DNA from: Chloroflexota bacterium | Lineage (GTDB): Bacteria; Chloroflexota; JAJPGV01 | Assembly (NCBI GenBank): GCA_021325635.1 | Contig: JAJPGV010000014.1 | Location: forward strand, 1-52,769 | Direction of reading: 5' to 3' | Length of the DNA stretch: 52,769 bases | Part shown: positions 45,242 through 52,104 of the stretch, piece after piece | Numbering within the stretch: the stretch's first letter is position 1 | How the letters are laid out: each line of letters starts with the position of its first letter | Made by a program: the position numbers and the translations under genes | Notes under the pieces: generated by a model | Seen by the model: the letters and a program-made list of their open reading frames with translations, nothing else | Databases searched by the model: none | What the model was told of the DNA's origin: nothing

Positions 45242-45928
45242 CTAGCTAGCGCGCAGATAGATCCGGGCTAACCCTTCGGAAGCCAAGGTCTTGATGCAGC
45301 TGCGGCTGGCTCGGATGTGGCTTTCCATGAGCTGCTGCGCGTCGCCAGCGTCGTTCCGTCGAATGGCGCTGAGCATGGCGCCGTGTTCGCGGAACGTCGT
45401 CTCGACACGCTCGGCGTCGGTGAAATCGATTCGCCGGATGATGCGGATGCGCTCGTTGATGTTGCGGAGGTGCCGCAGCAGCTCTTCATTGCCCGTGGAC
45501 CGGGCGATCGATTCGTGGAAGTCTTCGTCGTACAGGAGCATCGCCGATGGGTCGGATGAAGCATTGCGCTGCGGCCGCGACCAGAACTCCTCGAGGCGAT
45601 CCAGCTCGTCCCGTGGCATGCGCTCGCACGCCAGCCTGACGGACAGCCACTCGAGGGCGATGCGCACTTCATAGGTGTCGTCGAGCTCGGCAATGGAAAA
45701 GTCGCGCACCGTGTAGCCGTGGTGTGGTCGGTTGACGACCCAGCCTTCACGCTCGAGCTTGAGCAACGCCTCGCGGATGGGGGTGCGGCTGGTCGAGAAC
45801 TCCTCGGCGAGCTGCAGCTCGGTCAGACGCTCGTTCGGCTTGAGCTGAAACTCGATGATCCGCTCCCGCAGCGTCCGATAAACGCCCAGCGCCTGACCGC
45901 TGCCATCCCCACGTCCGCTATCCATCAT
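45242..45928 (-). CDS. GntR family regulator, FCD (FadR) subfamily
   Basis: A 228-residue repressor or activator. The N-terminal winged helix (about 15-80) contains LTELQLAEEFSTSRTPIREA and LLKLEREGWV. The C-terminal all-helical FCD domain (about 90-220) has histidines placed to bind a metal and small acid ligand (DEDFHESIARSTG, FREHGAMLSAIR, LMESHIRASR). It lies between the importer operon and the divergent hydrolase gene and probably controls both and itself. Its -10 box ends four bases before the ATG, so the message is probably leaderless. Confidence 0.93.
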   Translation of the reverse strand: MMDSGRGDGSGQALGVYRTLRERIIEFQLKPNERLTELQLAEEFSTSRTPIREALLKLEREGWVVNRPHHGYTVRDFSIAELDDTYEVRIALEWLSVRLACERMPRDELDRLEEFWSRPQRNASSDPSAMLLYDEDFHESIARSTGNEELLRHLRNINERIRIIRRIDFTDAERVETTFREHGAMLSAIRRNDAGDAQQLMESHIRASRSCIKTLASEGLARIYLRAS

Positions 45929-45932
45929 GGGC

Positions 45933-45962
45933 AGTATACGGACTTGTGTGCAATCCTGTCAG
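45933..45962 (-). promoter_or_regulatory. Promoter and operator of the gntR gene
   Basis: On the minus strand CTGACA (45957-45962) and TATACT (45933-45938) are 18 bases apart, each matching consensus at five of six. The spacer holds TTGCACACAA (45944-45953), eight of ten like the importer operator. This fits autoregulation. Transcription would start at about the ATG. Confidence 0.7.
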
Positions 45963-46017
45963 CGCACTTAGGGCAGGCAGCACGAATGCGCGTTTGTCCT
46001 TTTGTCAATGTTGCACG

Positions 46018-46060
46018 GTGACAGCTCTCGGGGCCATTTGTACACTGGCCTGCATACAAA
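46018..46060 (+). promoter_or_regulatory. Promoter and operator of the hydrolase gene
   Basis: GTGACA (46018-46023) and TACACT (46041-46046) are 17 bases apart. An inverted repeat TTTGTA-N12-TACAAA (46037-46060) overlaps the -10 and start region, and its left half TTGTACAC resembles the TTGTATACAA operator. Repression by the adjacent GntR protein is likely. Confidence 0.6.
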
Positions 46061-46073
46061 AGAAGGAGCTTGG

Positions 46074-46763
46074 ATGACAACCGTCACCGCCGAAACATCG
46101 CCCTACCGCTTCGACATCGCCACGACCGCGCTGCTGGTCATCGACATGCAGAACGACTTCTGCTCGCCCGGCGGCTACGGGGCGCTCATGGGCTACGACG
46201 TGGCCCTCACACGAGCCCCCATCGAGCCCATCAGTCGCGTGCTCGACGCCGCGCGGTCGGCGGGCATGAAGGTCATCCACACGCGTGAGGGGCATCGCCC
46301 CGATCTGTCGGATTGCCCGGCAAATAAGCTCGAGCACAGCAAGCAGATGGGGGCAGGCATCGGCGACATGGGCCCGCTCGGCCGGATCCTGGTTCGCGGT
46401 GAGAAGGGCCATGCCATCATCGATGAGCTGCAGCCGCTGCCGCAGGAGATCGTTCTCGACAAGCCAGGCAAAGGCTCCTTCTACCAGACCGACCTCGACC
46501 TGATCCTCCACCGAGCCGGCATCACCCACCTGATCTTCACCGGGGTCACCACCGACGTGTGTGTGCACACCACGCTGCGCGATGCCAACGACCGTGGCCT
46601 GCGCTGCCTGCTGCTCGAAGACTGCTGCGGAGCCTTCGATCCCGAGCTGCACGCCGCCGCGGTGAAGATGGTGAAGATGCAGGGCGGGATCTTCGGCTGG
46701 GTATCCAACTCGACTGAGATGGTGGGGGCGCTGGCTGGAACGCCGGCGTTGACCGCGGCGTGA
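46074..46763 (+). CDS. Isochorismatase-fold amidohydrolase, biuret-hydrolase-like
   Basis: A 229-residue cysteine hydrolase. The catalytic triad is D24 (LLVIDMQNDFC), K130 (IVLDKPGKGSF) and C163 (TGVTTDVCVHTT). The spacing of 106 and 33 residues agrees with what I recall for Rhizobium BiuH, as do APIEPISRVL, HTREGHRPDL, GAGIGDMGP and VKMVKMQGGIFG. BiuH cuts biuret to allophanate and ammonia; ureidoacrylate and carbamoylsarcosine hydrolases are close relatives. GAAGGAG precedes the ATG at 46074. The regulator, importer and amidase nearby fit a pathway for uptake and stepwise breakdown of a ureide. The exact substrate is inferred, not shown. Confidence 0.9.
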   Translation: MTTVTAETSPYRFDIATTALLVIDMQNDFCSPGGYGALMGYDVALTRAPIEPISRVLDAARSAGMKVIHTREGHRPDLSDCPANKLEHSKQMGAGIGDMGPLGRILVRGEKGHAIIDELQPLPQEIVLDKPGKGSFYQTDLDLILHRAGITHLIFTGVTTDVCVHTTLRDANDRGLRCLLLEDCCGAFDPELHAAAVKMVKMQGGIFGWVSNSTEMVGALAGTPALTAA

Positions 46764-47101
46764 GCGATCCCGGCCTGGTGCTGGTGCACCACAACGCGCC
46801 GAACGATCCCGGATTCCGGCGCTGGCTGGAAGACGAATACTTTCCGGCCATCATGCCCCTGATGGGCGTCCAGCGGGTAACCCGCCTGCACTCAACGTCA
46901 CCCGCGGCAGTGCTTCGTCCGTACCTGACGGTGCTGCATACCGACGACGTTCACCACACGGTTTCGGCCACGCTCGATCCAGCCTGGCAGGCGCTGGCCT
47001 CCGAGGCCATTGAACGCGGCGTTGCGCGCCGGGAGATCGTCCCCTACAGGCAGATCTTCCAACTCGATGCACGCGATCCTGACGTTCGAGGAAGGCCCTG
47101 A
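46760..47101 (+). CDS. Small EthD-like (dimeric alpha/beta barrel) protein
   Basis: A 113-residue protein whose GTG start overlaps the hydrolase stop (GTGA), so the two are coupled. The pattern GLVLVHHNAPND...FRRWLEDEYFPAIMPLMGVQRV looks like a ferredoxin-like dimeric alpha/beta barrel of the EthD/DUF4286 kind (beta strand, helix with RWLxxEYxP, then strand). Such small barrels act as helper subunits or bind small ligands. The last 15 residues are Asp/Arg/Pro-rich and may be disordered. A role in the proposed ureide pathway is inferred from coupling alone. Confidence 0.7.
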   Translation: MSDPGLVLVHHNAPNDPGFRRWLEDEYFPAIMPLMGVQRVTRLHSTSPAAVLRPYLTVLHTDDVHHTVSATLDPAWQALASEAIERGVARREIVPYRQIFQLDARDPDVRGRP

Positions 47102-47228
47102 CTTCGTGCGGGGAGGCGCGCCGAGTGTGGTCCGTGGAGAACAACAGCTGCCAACTGGGCCATCGTGGCTTCACTGCCGTCAAAGGCGAGCGCAGGACTG
47201 CCCGCTTCCCGCGTAACGAGCCGGAAGC

Positions 47229-47269
47229 CCGGGTAAGGCGGCTGCCATCCGTGGCGCCGCCTTACCCGG
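47229..47269. terminator. Hairpin between convergent genes
   Basis: A 14-bp perfect stem (CCGGGTAAGGCGGC with its complement) and a 13-base loop end seven bases before the stop of the minus-strand gene at 47276 and follow the plus-strand gene at 47101. It could serve both strands, although neither side has a T-run. Confidence 0.5.
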
Positions 47270-47275
47270 AGGACG

Positions 47276-47554
47276 CTACTTCTGGATCAGGTTGTGAACC
47301 GGAAAGATCTCAGGCTCGGGCACTTCCAAGCCGGCGGTCTCGATCGCCTGCTGCATGGGCTCGCTGTTGAAGAAGTCGTTGAAGGCTTCCTCCGATTCCC
47401 ACACATCCATCACCATCCAGCCATCTTCCATCGGGCCGGCGACATGGACGAGATGACCACCGGGCATCTTGCCGTCGGGATGGACCTGATTGAAGACCGA
47501 CTCGTACTGTTCCTGGGTGCCGCCGGGGATCTCGACCACAACTCCAACTGGCAT
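47276..47554 (-). CDS. Small antibiotic-biosynthesis-monooxygenase-like protein
   Basis: A 92-residue protein starting at ATG 47554 with GGAG eight bases upstream. The pattern VGVVVEIPGGTQEQYESVF, GHLVHVAGPMEDGWMVMDVW and SEEAFNDFFNSEPMQQAI is typical of dimeric alpha/beta-barrel proteins related to the ABM family. These are small cytoplasmic proteins, and many have no proven enzyme activity. The frame to 47590 adds a basic stretch without a ribosome site. Probably a single-gene unit. Confidence 0.8.
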   Translation of the reverse strand: MPVGVVVEIPGGTQEQYESVFNQVHPDGKMPGGHLVHVAGPMEDGWMVMDVWESEEAFNDFFNSEPMQQAIETAGLEVPEPEIFPVHNLIQK

Positions 47555-47687
47555 GCCGTGTCTCCTCATCCGCGTTTGTCGGCCAAACATGGCCGCAGGT
47601 GCAGACTATCCCCGGCATGTCATGGGCAGATTAACTACTGGTAAGGGCTTGGTAAGGCGCGCTGCCAGAGCAGACGCGGTGCGATGC

Positions 47688-47858
47688 TCAGGCGCCGATC
47701 CGGCCGCGCAGCCTGGCTCCAATCCGTCGCTGGACCTGGCGGCCGACGGCCAGGGATACGAGGGCGGTCGCCACTAACGGCACCACCGGCCGCCGCAAGA
47801 GGTGGTGCAAACCGTGTGCCCGACTTCTTCCGATTCTGGCCCAGACCTTCGGCCTCAT
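47688..47858 (-). CDS. Small single-pass membrane protein
   Basis: A 56-residue frame from the ATG at 47858, preceded by a near-perfect GAGGAGGT ribosome site six bases upstream, which is the main reason to believe it. It is basic (MRPKVWARIGRSRAHGLHH) with one hydrophobic segment (VVPLVATALVSLAVG) followed by a basic tail (RQVQRRIGARLRGRIGA). That pattern suits a small inner-membrane protein. I do not recognise a family. Confidence 0.5.
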   Translation of the reverse strand: MRPKVWARIGRSRAHGLHHLLRRPVVPLVATALVSLAVGRQVQRRIGARLRGRIGA

Positions 47859-48226
47859 GGCGTACCTCCTCGAACTCGACACTTTCCTGACGTCGAGCGT
47901 GCCGGCACCCCAGATGCTGGAATGACCGAACATCATCATGCTGGCGCCCGATGGGTTAACTGCGTCTCAAATGTCCGATAACGAAGCCGATCATCAGCGG
48001 ATGACCGGCAAATGAGACTCACACGAGGCCGGTCCGGGGCGTTTGGCCGTGCGCCGAGGGCACAGCACATGGCCACGCGCAGGCCGTCGGGACACGCAGC
48101 TCGTCAGCGCTCGGCGCCGTGTTCAATCGGCGTCCGATCTGGGTCCAGGCGTTCACGGCAACGTCACGCTCTGTTTACAGTCCCACTCCTAACCTTGAGG
48201 AAGGTGAGATCCCAAGCGTCGACTGG
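47859..48226. other. Intergenic stretch containing one copy of a 32-bp repeat
   Basis: About 370 bases without a gene I can support. Positions 48093-48124 match 49164-49195, inside the VIT1-like gene, at 31 of 32 bases. The rest of the stretch shows no relation to that gene. Confidence 0.55.
48093..48124. repeat. 32-bp direct repeat, intergenic copy
   Basis: It begins CACGCAGCTCGTCAGCGCTC and differs from 49164-49195 by a single T for C. The flanks of the two copies are unrelated. Confidence 0.8.
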
Positions 48227-48781
48227 ATGATGCCCAAAGTAGTGCTTCCCGCTCTGGACGCCGATGCGCCTGACTTCTCGCTGCCGGCTTTCACACCCGC
48301 CGGCGAGCGCACCATCAGCTTGCGCGGTCTGCGCGATCGATGGGTCGTGCTGTTCTTCTACCCGGCGGACTTCAGCTTCGTCTGCCCAACCGAGGTGAAG
48401 GGCTTCGCGGCGCACTATGAGGACTTTCGCTCTGCCGGTGCGGAAGTGCTGGGCGCCTCGCCTGATGACGTGGCATCTCATCGCGACTGGGCGGCGGAGC
48501 TCGACGGCATCCCTTACCCGCTGCTGGCCGACCGCGGCAACCTCGTCGCACAAGCGTATGGCGCAGCCAGCTCAGCCGACGCTCAGCCGGACCGCGCCAC
48601 CTTCATCGTCAACCCTGAAGGCAAGCTGGCGTTCGCCATGAAGGTTGCCGCCAATGTCGGCCGAGGCGTGGCAGAGACGCTGCGCGTGCTCCAGGCGCTG
48701 CAGACGGGGCGTCTGTGCCCGGCCGACTGGCAGCCGGGCGAAGCCAACTACGACGTTCCGGCGTCCGGCTCGCTGGCATAG
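48227..48781 (+). CDS. Peroxiredoxin, AhpC/TSA (2-Cys) family
   Basis: About 184 residues of a thiol peroxidase. The active-site motif YPADFSFVCPTE carries the peroxidatic cysteine, and LCPADWQPGE near the C-terminus supplies the resolving cysteine. It reduces hydrogen peroxide and organic peroxides using thiol donors. The start is the ATG at 48227 or 48230; an AAGGTGAG lies a little far upstream. The longer frame from 48119 is not preferred. A VIT1-like transporter gene follows after six bases, so the two are likely co-transcribed, linking peroxide defence with metal handling. Confidence 0.93.
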   Translation: MMPKVVLPALDADAPDFSLPAFTPAGERTISLRGLRDRWVVLFFYPADFSFVCPTEVKGFAAHYEDFRSAGAEVLGASPDDVASHRDWAAELDGIPYPLLADRGNLVAQAYGAASSADAQPDRATFIVNPEGKLAFAMKVAANVGRGVAETLRVLQALQTGRLCPADWQPGEANYDVPASGSLA

Positions 48782-48787
48782 GCCGGC

Positions 48788-49534
48788 ATGGCGCTCGTAC
48801 GAATCAGCCTGGCGCGCTCCCGCCTGGAACGGGGCGGCCGCGTCCGCGAGATGGTGTTCGGCCTGCAGGATGCGCTGCTGGCCACTATCGGGCTCGTGGC
48901 CGGCGTCGACAGCGCCAGCCAGCAGGACAGCCGCATCGTGATCTTCGCCGGGCTGGCCCACATGGTGGCCGGAGCAGTCTCCATGGGAGCCGGCGAATAC
49001 CTGTCGGCAGCGGCGCAGCGTCGGGTGACCGCCGCCGGCGCCCGGGCGGCGCAGCAAATCGTAGGGCCCGAAGAACCGTACGTCGCTCAGGAAGGCGTAC
49101 TGGCCGCGCTCGAGAAGAAAGGCCTCAATCGGGCCGACGCTTACCGGGTAGTCGACATGCTGTCACGCAGCCCGTCAGCGCTCGGCGCCGTGTTCCGCTC
49201 CACCGTGCTGGGGCTGTCCGGAACGGAAGCGGAAAGCAGCCAGCGGGAGGCGATTGCCGGGGCGCTGGTCATGGCGTGCTCGTTCGCGGCCGGCGCCATA
49301 CTGCCGGTGATCCCCTACTTCTTCTGGTACGGACCGACAGCGCTGGTGCTGAGTGTTGCCATCGCCGTCGTGGCGATCTTCGCCGTCGGCTGGGCCATTG
49401 GCGCCTTCTGCGACGAGCCGCCGTTGCGCTCGGCGCTGCAGTTCTCGGCGATCGCCCTGGGAGCCGGCGCGCTGGGCTATGCGGTCGGGCTGGCCATCTC
49501 GGCCGTCTCCGGAGAGCGGGTCCCCGCCGGGTAG
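48788..49534 (+). CDS. VIT1/CCC1 family metal transporter
   Basis: A 248-residue membrane protein of the VIT1/CCC1 (vacuolar iron transporter-like) family. The N-terminal signature REMVFGLQDALLATIGLVAG is followed by AHMVAGAVSMGAGEYLSAAA, a cytoplasmic helical insert with acidic residues (EEPYVAQEGVLAALEKKG), and three more helices (for example LVLSVAIAVVAIFAVGWAIG). Relatives move Fe(II) or Mn(II) out of the cytosol. Its position directly behind a peroxiredoxin suggests control of free iron during oxidative stress. Codons at 49164-49195 form one copy of a 32-bp repeat. Confidence 0.9.
   Translation: MALVRISLARSRLERGGRVREMVFGLQDALLATIGLVAGVDSASQQDSRIVIFAGLAHMVAGAVSMGAGEYLSAAAQRRVTAAGARAAQQIVGPEEPYVAQEGVLAALEKKGLNRADAYRVVDMLSRSPSALGAVFRSTVLGLSGTEAESSQREAIAGALVMACSFAAGAILPVIPYFFWYGPTALVLSVAIAVVAIFAVGWAIGAFCDEPPLRSALQFSAIALGAGALGYAVGLAISAVSGERVPAG
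49164..49195. repeat. 32-bp direct repeat, copy within the VIT1-like gene
   Basis: It encodes part of SRSPSALGAVF in the transporter and matches 48093-48124 at 31 of 32 bases. Confidence 0.8.
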
Positions 49535-49549
49535 CGCTATCGGCGCGGA

Positions 49550-50320
49550 CTAACGGCCCAACTGCTGCCGGAAGAAGCCCACGGTCTTACTCCAGGCGTC
49601 CTGAGCGTGCCCCTCCTGGTAGCTGCGCCCACCACGAATGGTGAAGGCGTGGCCAGCCCCCGAATAAACCTCCACCGCTGCGTCCTTGCCGGCCGCTCGA
49701 AGCCGTTCGCAATAGGTCAGCACCTCGTCCAGGGGAACTGCGGCATCCTCGTCGCCATGGATCATGAGCAGCGGACAGCTGAGCCGATCGGCCAGCTGGA
49801 AGGCCGAGGCCACCCGACCCTTCGGCGAGGGACTGCTGCCAGCTTCCGGCTCGCCCTGGGGTGAACCGTAATGCGCCACGGCGGCCTTCAGTCCATCCAG
49901 GATGGACGCCGCCTGAAGCGTCAACGTCCCCCCGCGGCAGTAGCCCATGATGCCGATGCGCTGCCCATCGACAAACGGCTGGCCGCGCAGATAGTCCGAG
50001 GCGCTGGCAATATCGTCGAGGATGACCGCGTCCGATGGATAGGTGCGCTCAGGATTTGGCGGAACGCGTGTCTGCCAGCCAAGGGCAAAGCCTACGAACC
50101 CACTGCCGGCAAGCTCCTTGGCAGCGTCCTTGAATGAGGGCTGCAGACCATTGCGCGCGTGCAGGACGATAATGGCGGGGTATGTGCCGGCGCCTTTGGG
50201 CCGCGCCAGATGGGCTTCTATGGCAGCCCCATCCCGGGCCGGATAGGTCAGATCCTCCGAGACGACGTCGGACAACGATTCGGGCGCGCTCGCCTGGTCA
50301 CTCGACTCTATCGAAGCCAC
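49550..50320 (-). CDS. Dienelactone hydrolase family protein
   Basis: About 256 residues of an alpha/beta hydrolase in the dienelactone-hydrolase family. The nucleophile elbow is IGIMGYCRGGTL with Cys as nucleophile. The acid is in MIHGDEDAAVP and the base His in GAGHAFTI. There is no signal peptide. The start is uncertain: I use the GTG at 50320 (VASIESSD), with AAGGAG some 14 bases upstream. The frame is open to 50572, but that part runs under the divergent propeller gene. Substrates may be cyclic esters or other carbonyl compounds. Confidence 0.88.
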   Translation of the reverse strand: MASIESSDQASAPESLSDVVSEDLTYPARDGAAIEAHLARPKGAGTYPAIIVLHARNGLQPSFKDAAKELAGSGFVGFALGWQTRVPPNPERTYPSDAVILDDIASASDYLRGQPFVDGQRIGIMGYCRGGTLTLQAASILDGLKAAVAHYGSPQGEPEAGSSPSPKGRVASAFQLADRLSCPLLMIHGDEDAAVPLDEVLTYCERLRAAGKDAAVEVYSGAGHAFTIRGGRSYQEGHAQDAWSKTVGFFRQQLGR

Positions 50321-50383
50321 CTCCTGGACACTTCTCCTTCGCGGAATCTCTACACATGTATACCCGCGAGGGCTCGGTACGTT

Positions 50384-51895
50384 ATGGAACTCCGGACACG
50401 CCGAATGGGATCGTCTGACCGGATATTGAACGCCGCCCACGCGCTTGGCCTGATGGCCGGTCTGCTCCTCGGCTTGACCAGCTTGGCACGACCAGCGGCG
50501 GCTGAAGGCAATCCGGCTGTCGCCTACATCGAAGGCGGCGACGTCTGGGTGAAGACGTTGCCCGACGGCCACGATCAGCGTCTCACCAGAGACGGCCGCA
50601 ACCAGCAGCCGCGCTGGTCACACGACGGTCGCTGGCTGGCCTTTCGTAAGACACTGCGCGACAGCCAGCAGCTGTGGGTGGTGGTCGACGAGGAAGGCCT
50701 CAGCCCTGCGCAACTCGCGAGCGATCCGTCTTTCCTGCAGTTCGCCTGGTCGCCGACCGACGACCGGCTTGCCTACGTCGCGGGCGGCGGGCTCGACGTC
50801 GCCGAGGCAGGACGCAGTGAGGTGCGGCAGATCGTCGCGCCCCCTGCGGATGGCGACCAGGCTATGGGCGTCAAGAGCCTGGCTTGGAATCCCGAGGGGA
50901 CTCGGCTCGCCTACGTCCAATACAGCCGTCTGCAGCCCGACGCTCCCGGTCAGCGGCAAGCACCCTATGCGGCGCTGCTGACCATTCCCATCGCTGGTGG
51001 AGTGCCCACCGAAGTGCTGAATCAGGGCAGGCCATCGAACGATGGCTTAGTGTTGGCCGGCTGGGCCGCCCACCGCATTCTCTTCTGGCCCGACCCCGGC
51101 TTCTCAGCCTCAGCTTTGGCCGACGGCGTTGCCCTCGAAGCCGTTTCGGACAGCGCGGCGAGCTCTTCTTCGTCCGAGGCCGAAACCCTGGTATCCAAGA
51201 TGCTGATTCACCCCGATTTCCTGGCGCCGGCGCTGGACGACCACAAGTTGGCTGTGGTGGCCGGCGGGCTCCGGTCGACCTGGTTCGGCAAGACCGTGGA
51301 CGCCCTGGATCTCCGCGACGGCAGCCTGGTCACGCTGAGCGATCCGAACGCATCGGCCTTCTCGCCGGCGTGGTCGCCCGACAGCAGCCAGGTCGCCTAC
51401 GTGCAGGCACCGGCGATCGAGACCTGGGGGATCGGTGGCCAGGCGGCCAGCGGTCTGCGTCGTATCTGGACAGCCAGCGCAGATGGCCTGAGCCGGCGGC
51501 AGCTCACGACCGACGACGGGTATCAAGACGGACAGCCACGCTGGTCCGCCGATGGCCGGCAGATCGTCTTCACTCGCGCCACCGTTCTTGGCGGCCACAC
51601 CAGCCTGTGGTTGATGGCGGACGATGGACAGGATCCCCGGCAGGTCGTGGCCGACATGACGCTTGGCCCTCAGCCGCCCGGAGCCTCACCGCCTCTGGGC
51701 TTTTACGGCTGGGTCAACTGGGGTCTCTATTTCGACTGGTGGCCGGGCTTGCCGGGACCTCCACCGTCGCTGGCTTCGACCGCCGCTCCCACATACCGGC
51801 CGCTAGCCATCGCCGCTGTGGGCACCCTCGGGCTCGCCTGCCTCATCGGCATGAGCTTGCTGCTGCGCCGCCTACGCCGCTCCGAGCTGCCCTAG
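50384..51895 (+). CDS. TolB/PD40-like propeller protein with signal peptide and C-terminal helix
   Basis: About 503 residues from the ATG at 50384 (ATG 50405 is an alternative). An N-terminal signal sequence (ILNAAHALGLMAGLLLGLTS ending in PAAA) leads to a propeller of PD40/WD40-like blades (NQQPRWSHDGRWLAF, SAFSPAWSPDSSQVAYV, DGQPRWSADGRQIVFT). The C-terminus has a transmembrane helix (LAIAAVGTLGLACLIGMSLLL) and a basic tail. The protein is therefore displayed outside the cell and anchored at its C-terminus. It lacks the N-terminal domain of TolB itself and no tol genes are near. It probably binds a surface partner. Confidence 0.85.
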   Translation: MELRTRRMGSSDRILNAAHALGLMAGLLLGLTSLARPAAAEGNPAVAYIEGGDVWVKTLPDGHDQRLTRDGRNQQPRWSHDGRWLAFRKTLRDSQQLWVVVDEEGLSPAQLASDPSFLQFAWSPTDDRLAYVAGGGLDVAEAGRSEVRQIVAPPADGDQAMGVKSLAWNPEGTRLAYVQYSRLQPDAPGQRQAPYAALLTIPIAGGVPTEVLNQGRPSNDGLVLAGWAAHRILFWPDPGFSASALADGVALEAVSDSAASSSSSEAETLVSKMLIHPDFLAPALDDHKLAVVAGGLRSTWFGKTVDALDLRDGSLVTLSDPNASAFSPAWSPDSSQVAYVQAPAIETWGIGGQAASGLRRIWTASADGLSRRQLTTDDGYQDGQPRWSADGRQIVFTRATVLGGHTSLWLMADDGQDPRQVVADMTLGPQPPGASPPLGFYGWVNWGLYFDWWPGLPGPPPSLASTAAPTYRPLAIAAVGTLGLACLIGMSLLLRRLRRSELP

Positions 51896-52009
51896 CCCGC
51901 ACCCTTGGGTACGGCCCTCGTGCTGGCAATTCACTCTAGGTAATTCCGCACCTTTTTTCGGAGATTTGCCTCTTTTTTTAGAGCTTGCTCCATAGCGTGA
52001 GACCCGGGA

Positions 52010-52037
52010 GAGCTCGCAGCCGTCTGGCTGCGAGCTC
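52010..52037. terminator. Perfect 12-bp hairpin after the propeller gene
   Basis: The stem GAGCTCGCAGCC pairs with GGCTGCGAGCTC around a GTCT loop. No T-run follows on the plus strand. T-runs occur just before it (about 51953 and 51973). It may end transcription or be a leader element of the gene at 52105. Confidence 0.45.
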
Positions 52038-52104
52038 AGGCTACGGGCCGCTTGACCGCGTGGCCGCATGAATCGTCTGACGGGCAGCTCAGGGGGCATG
52101 ATTA

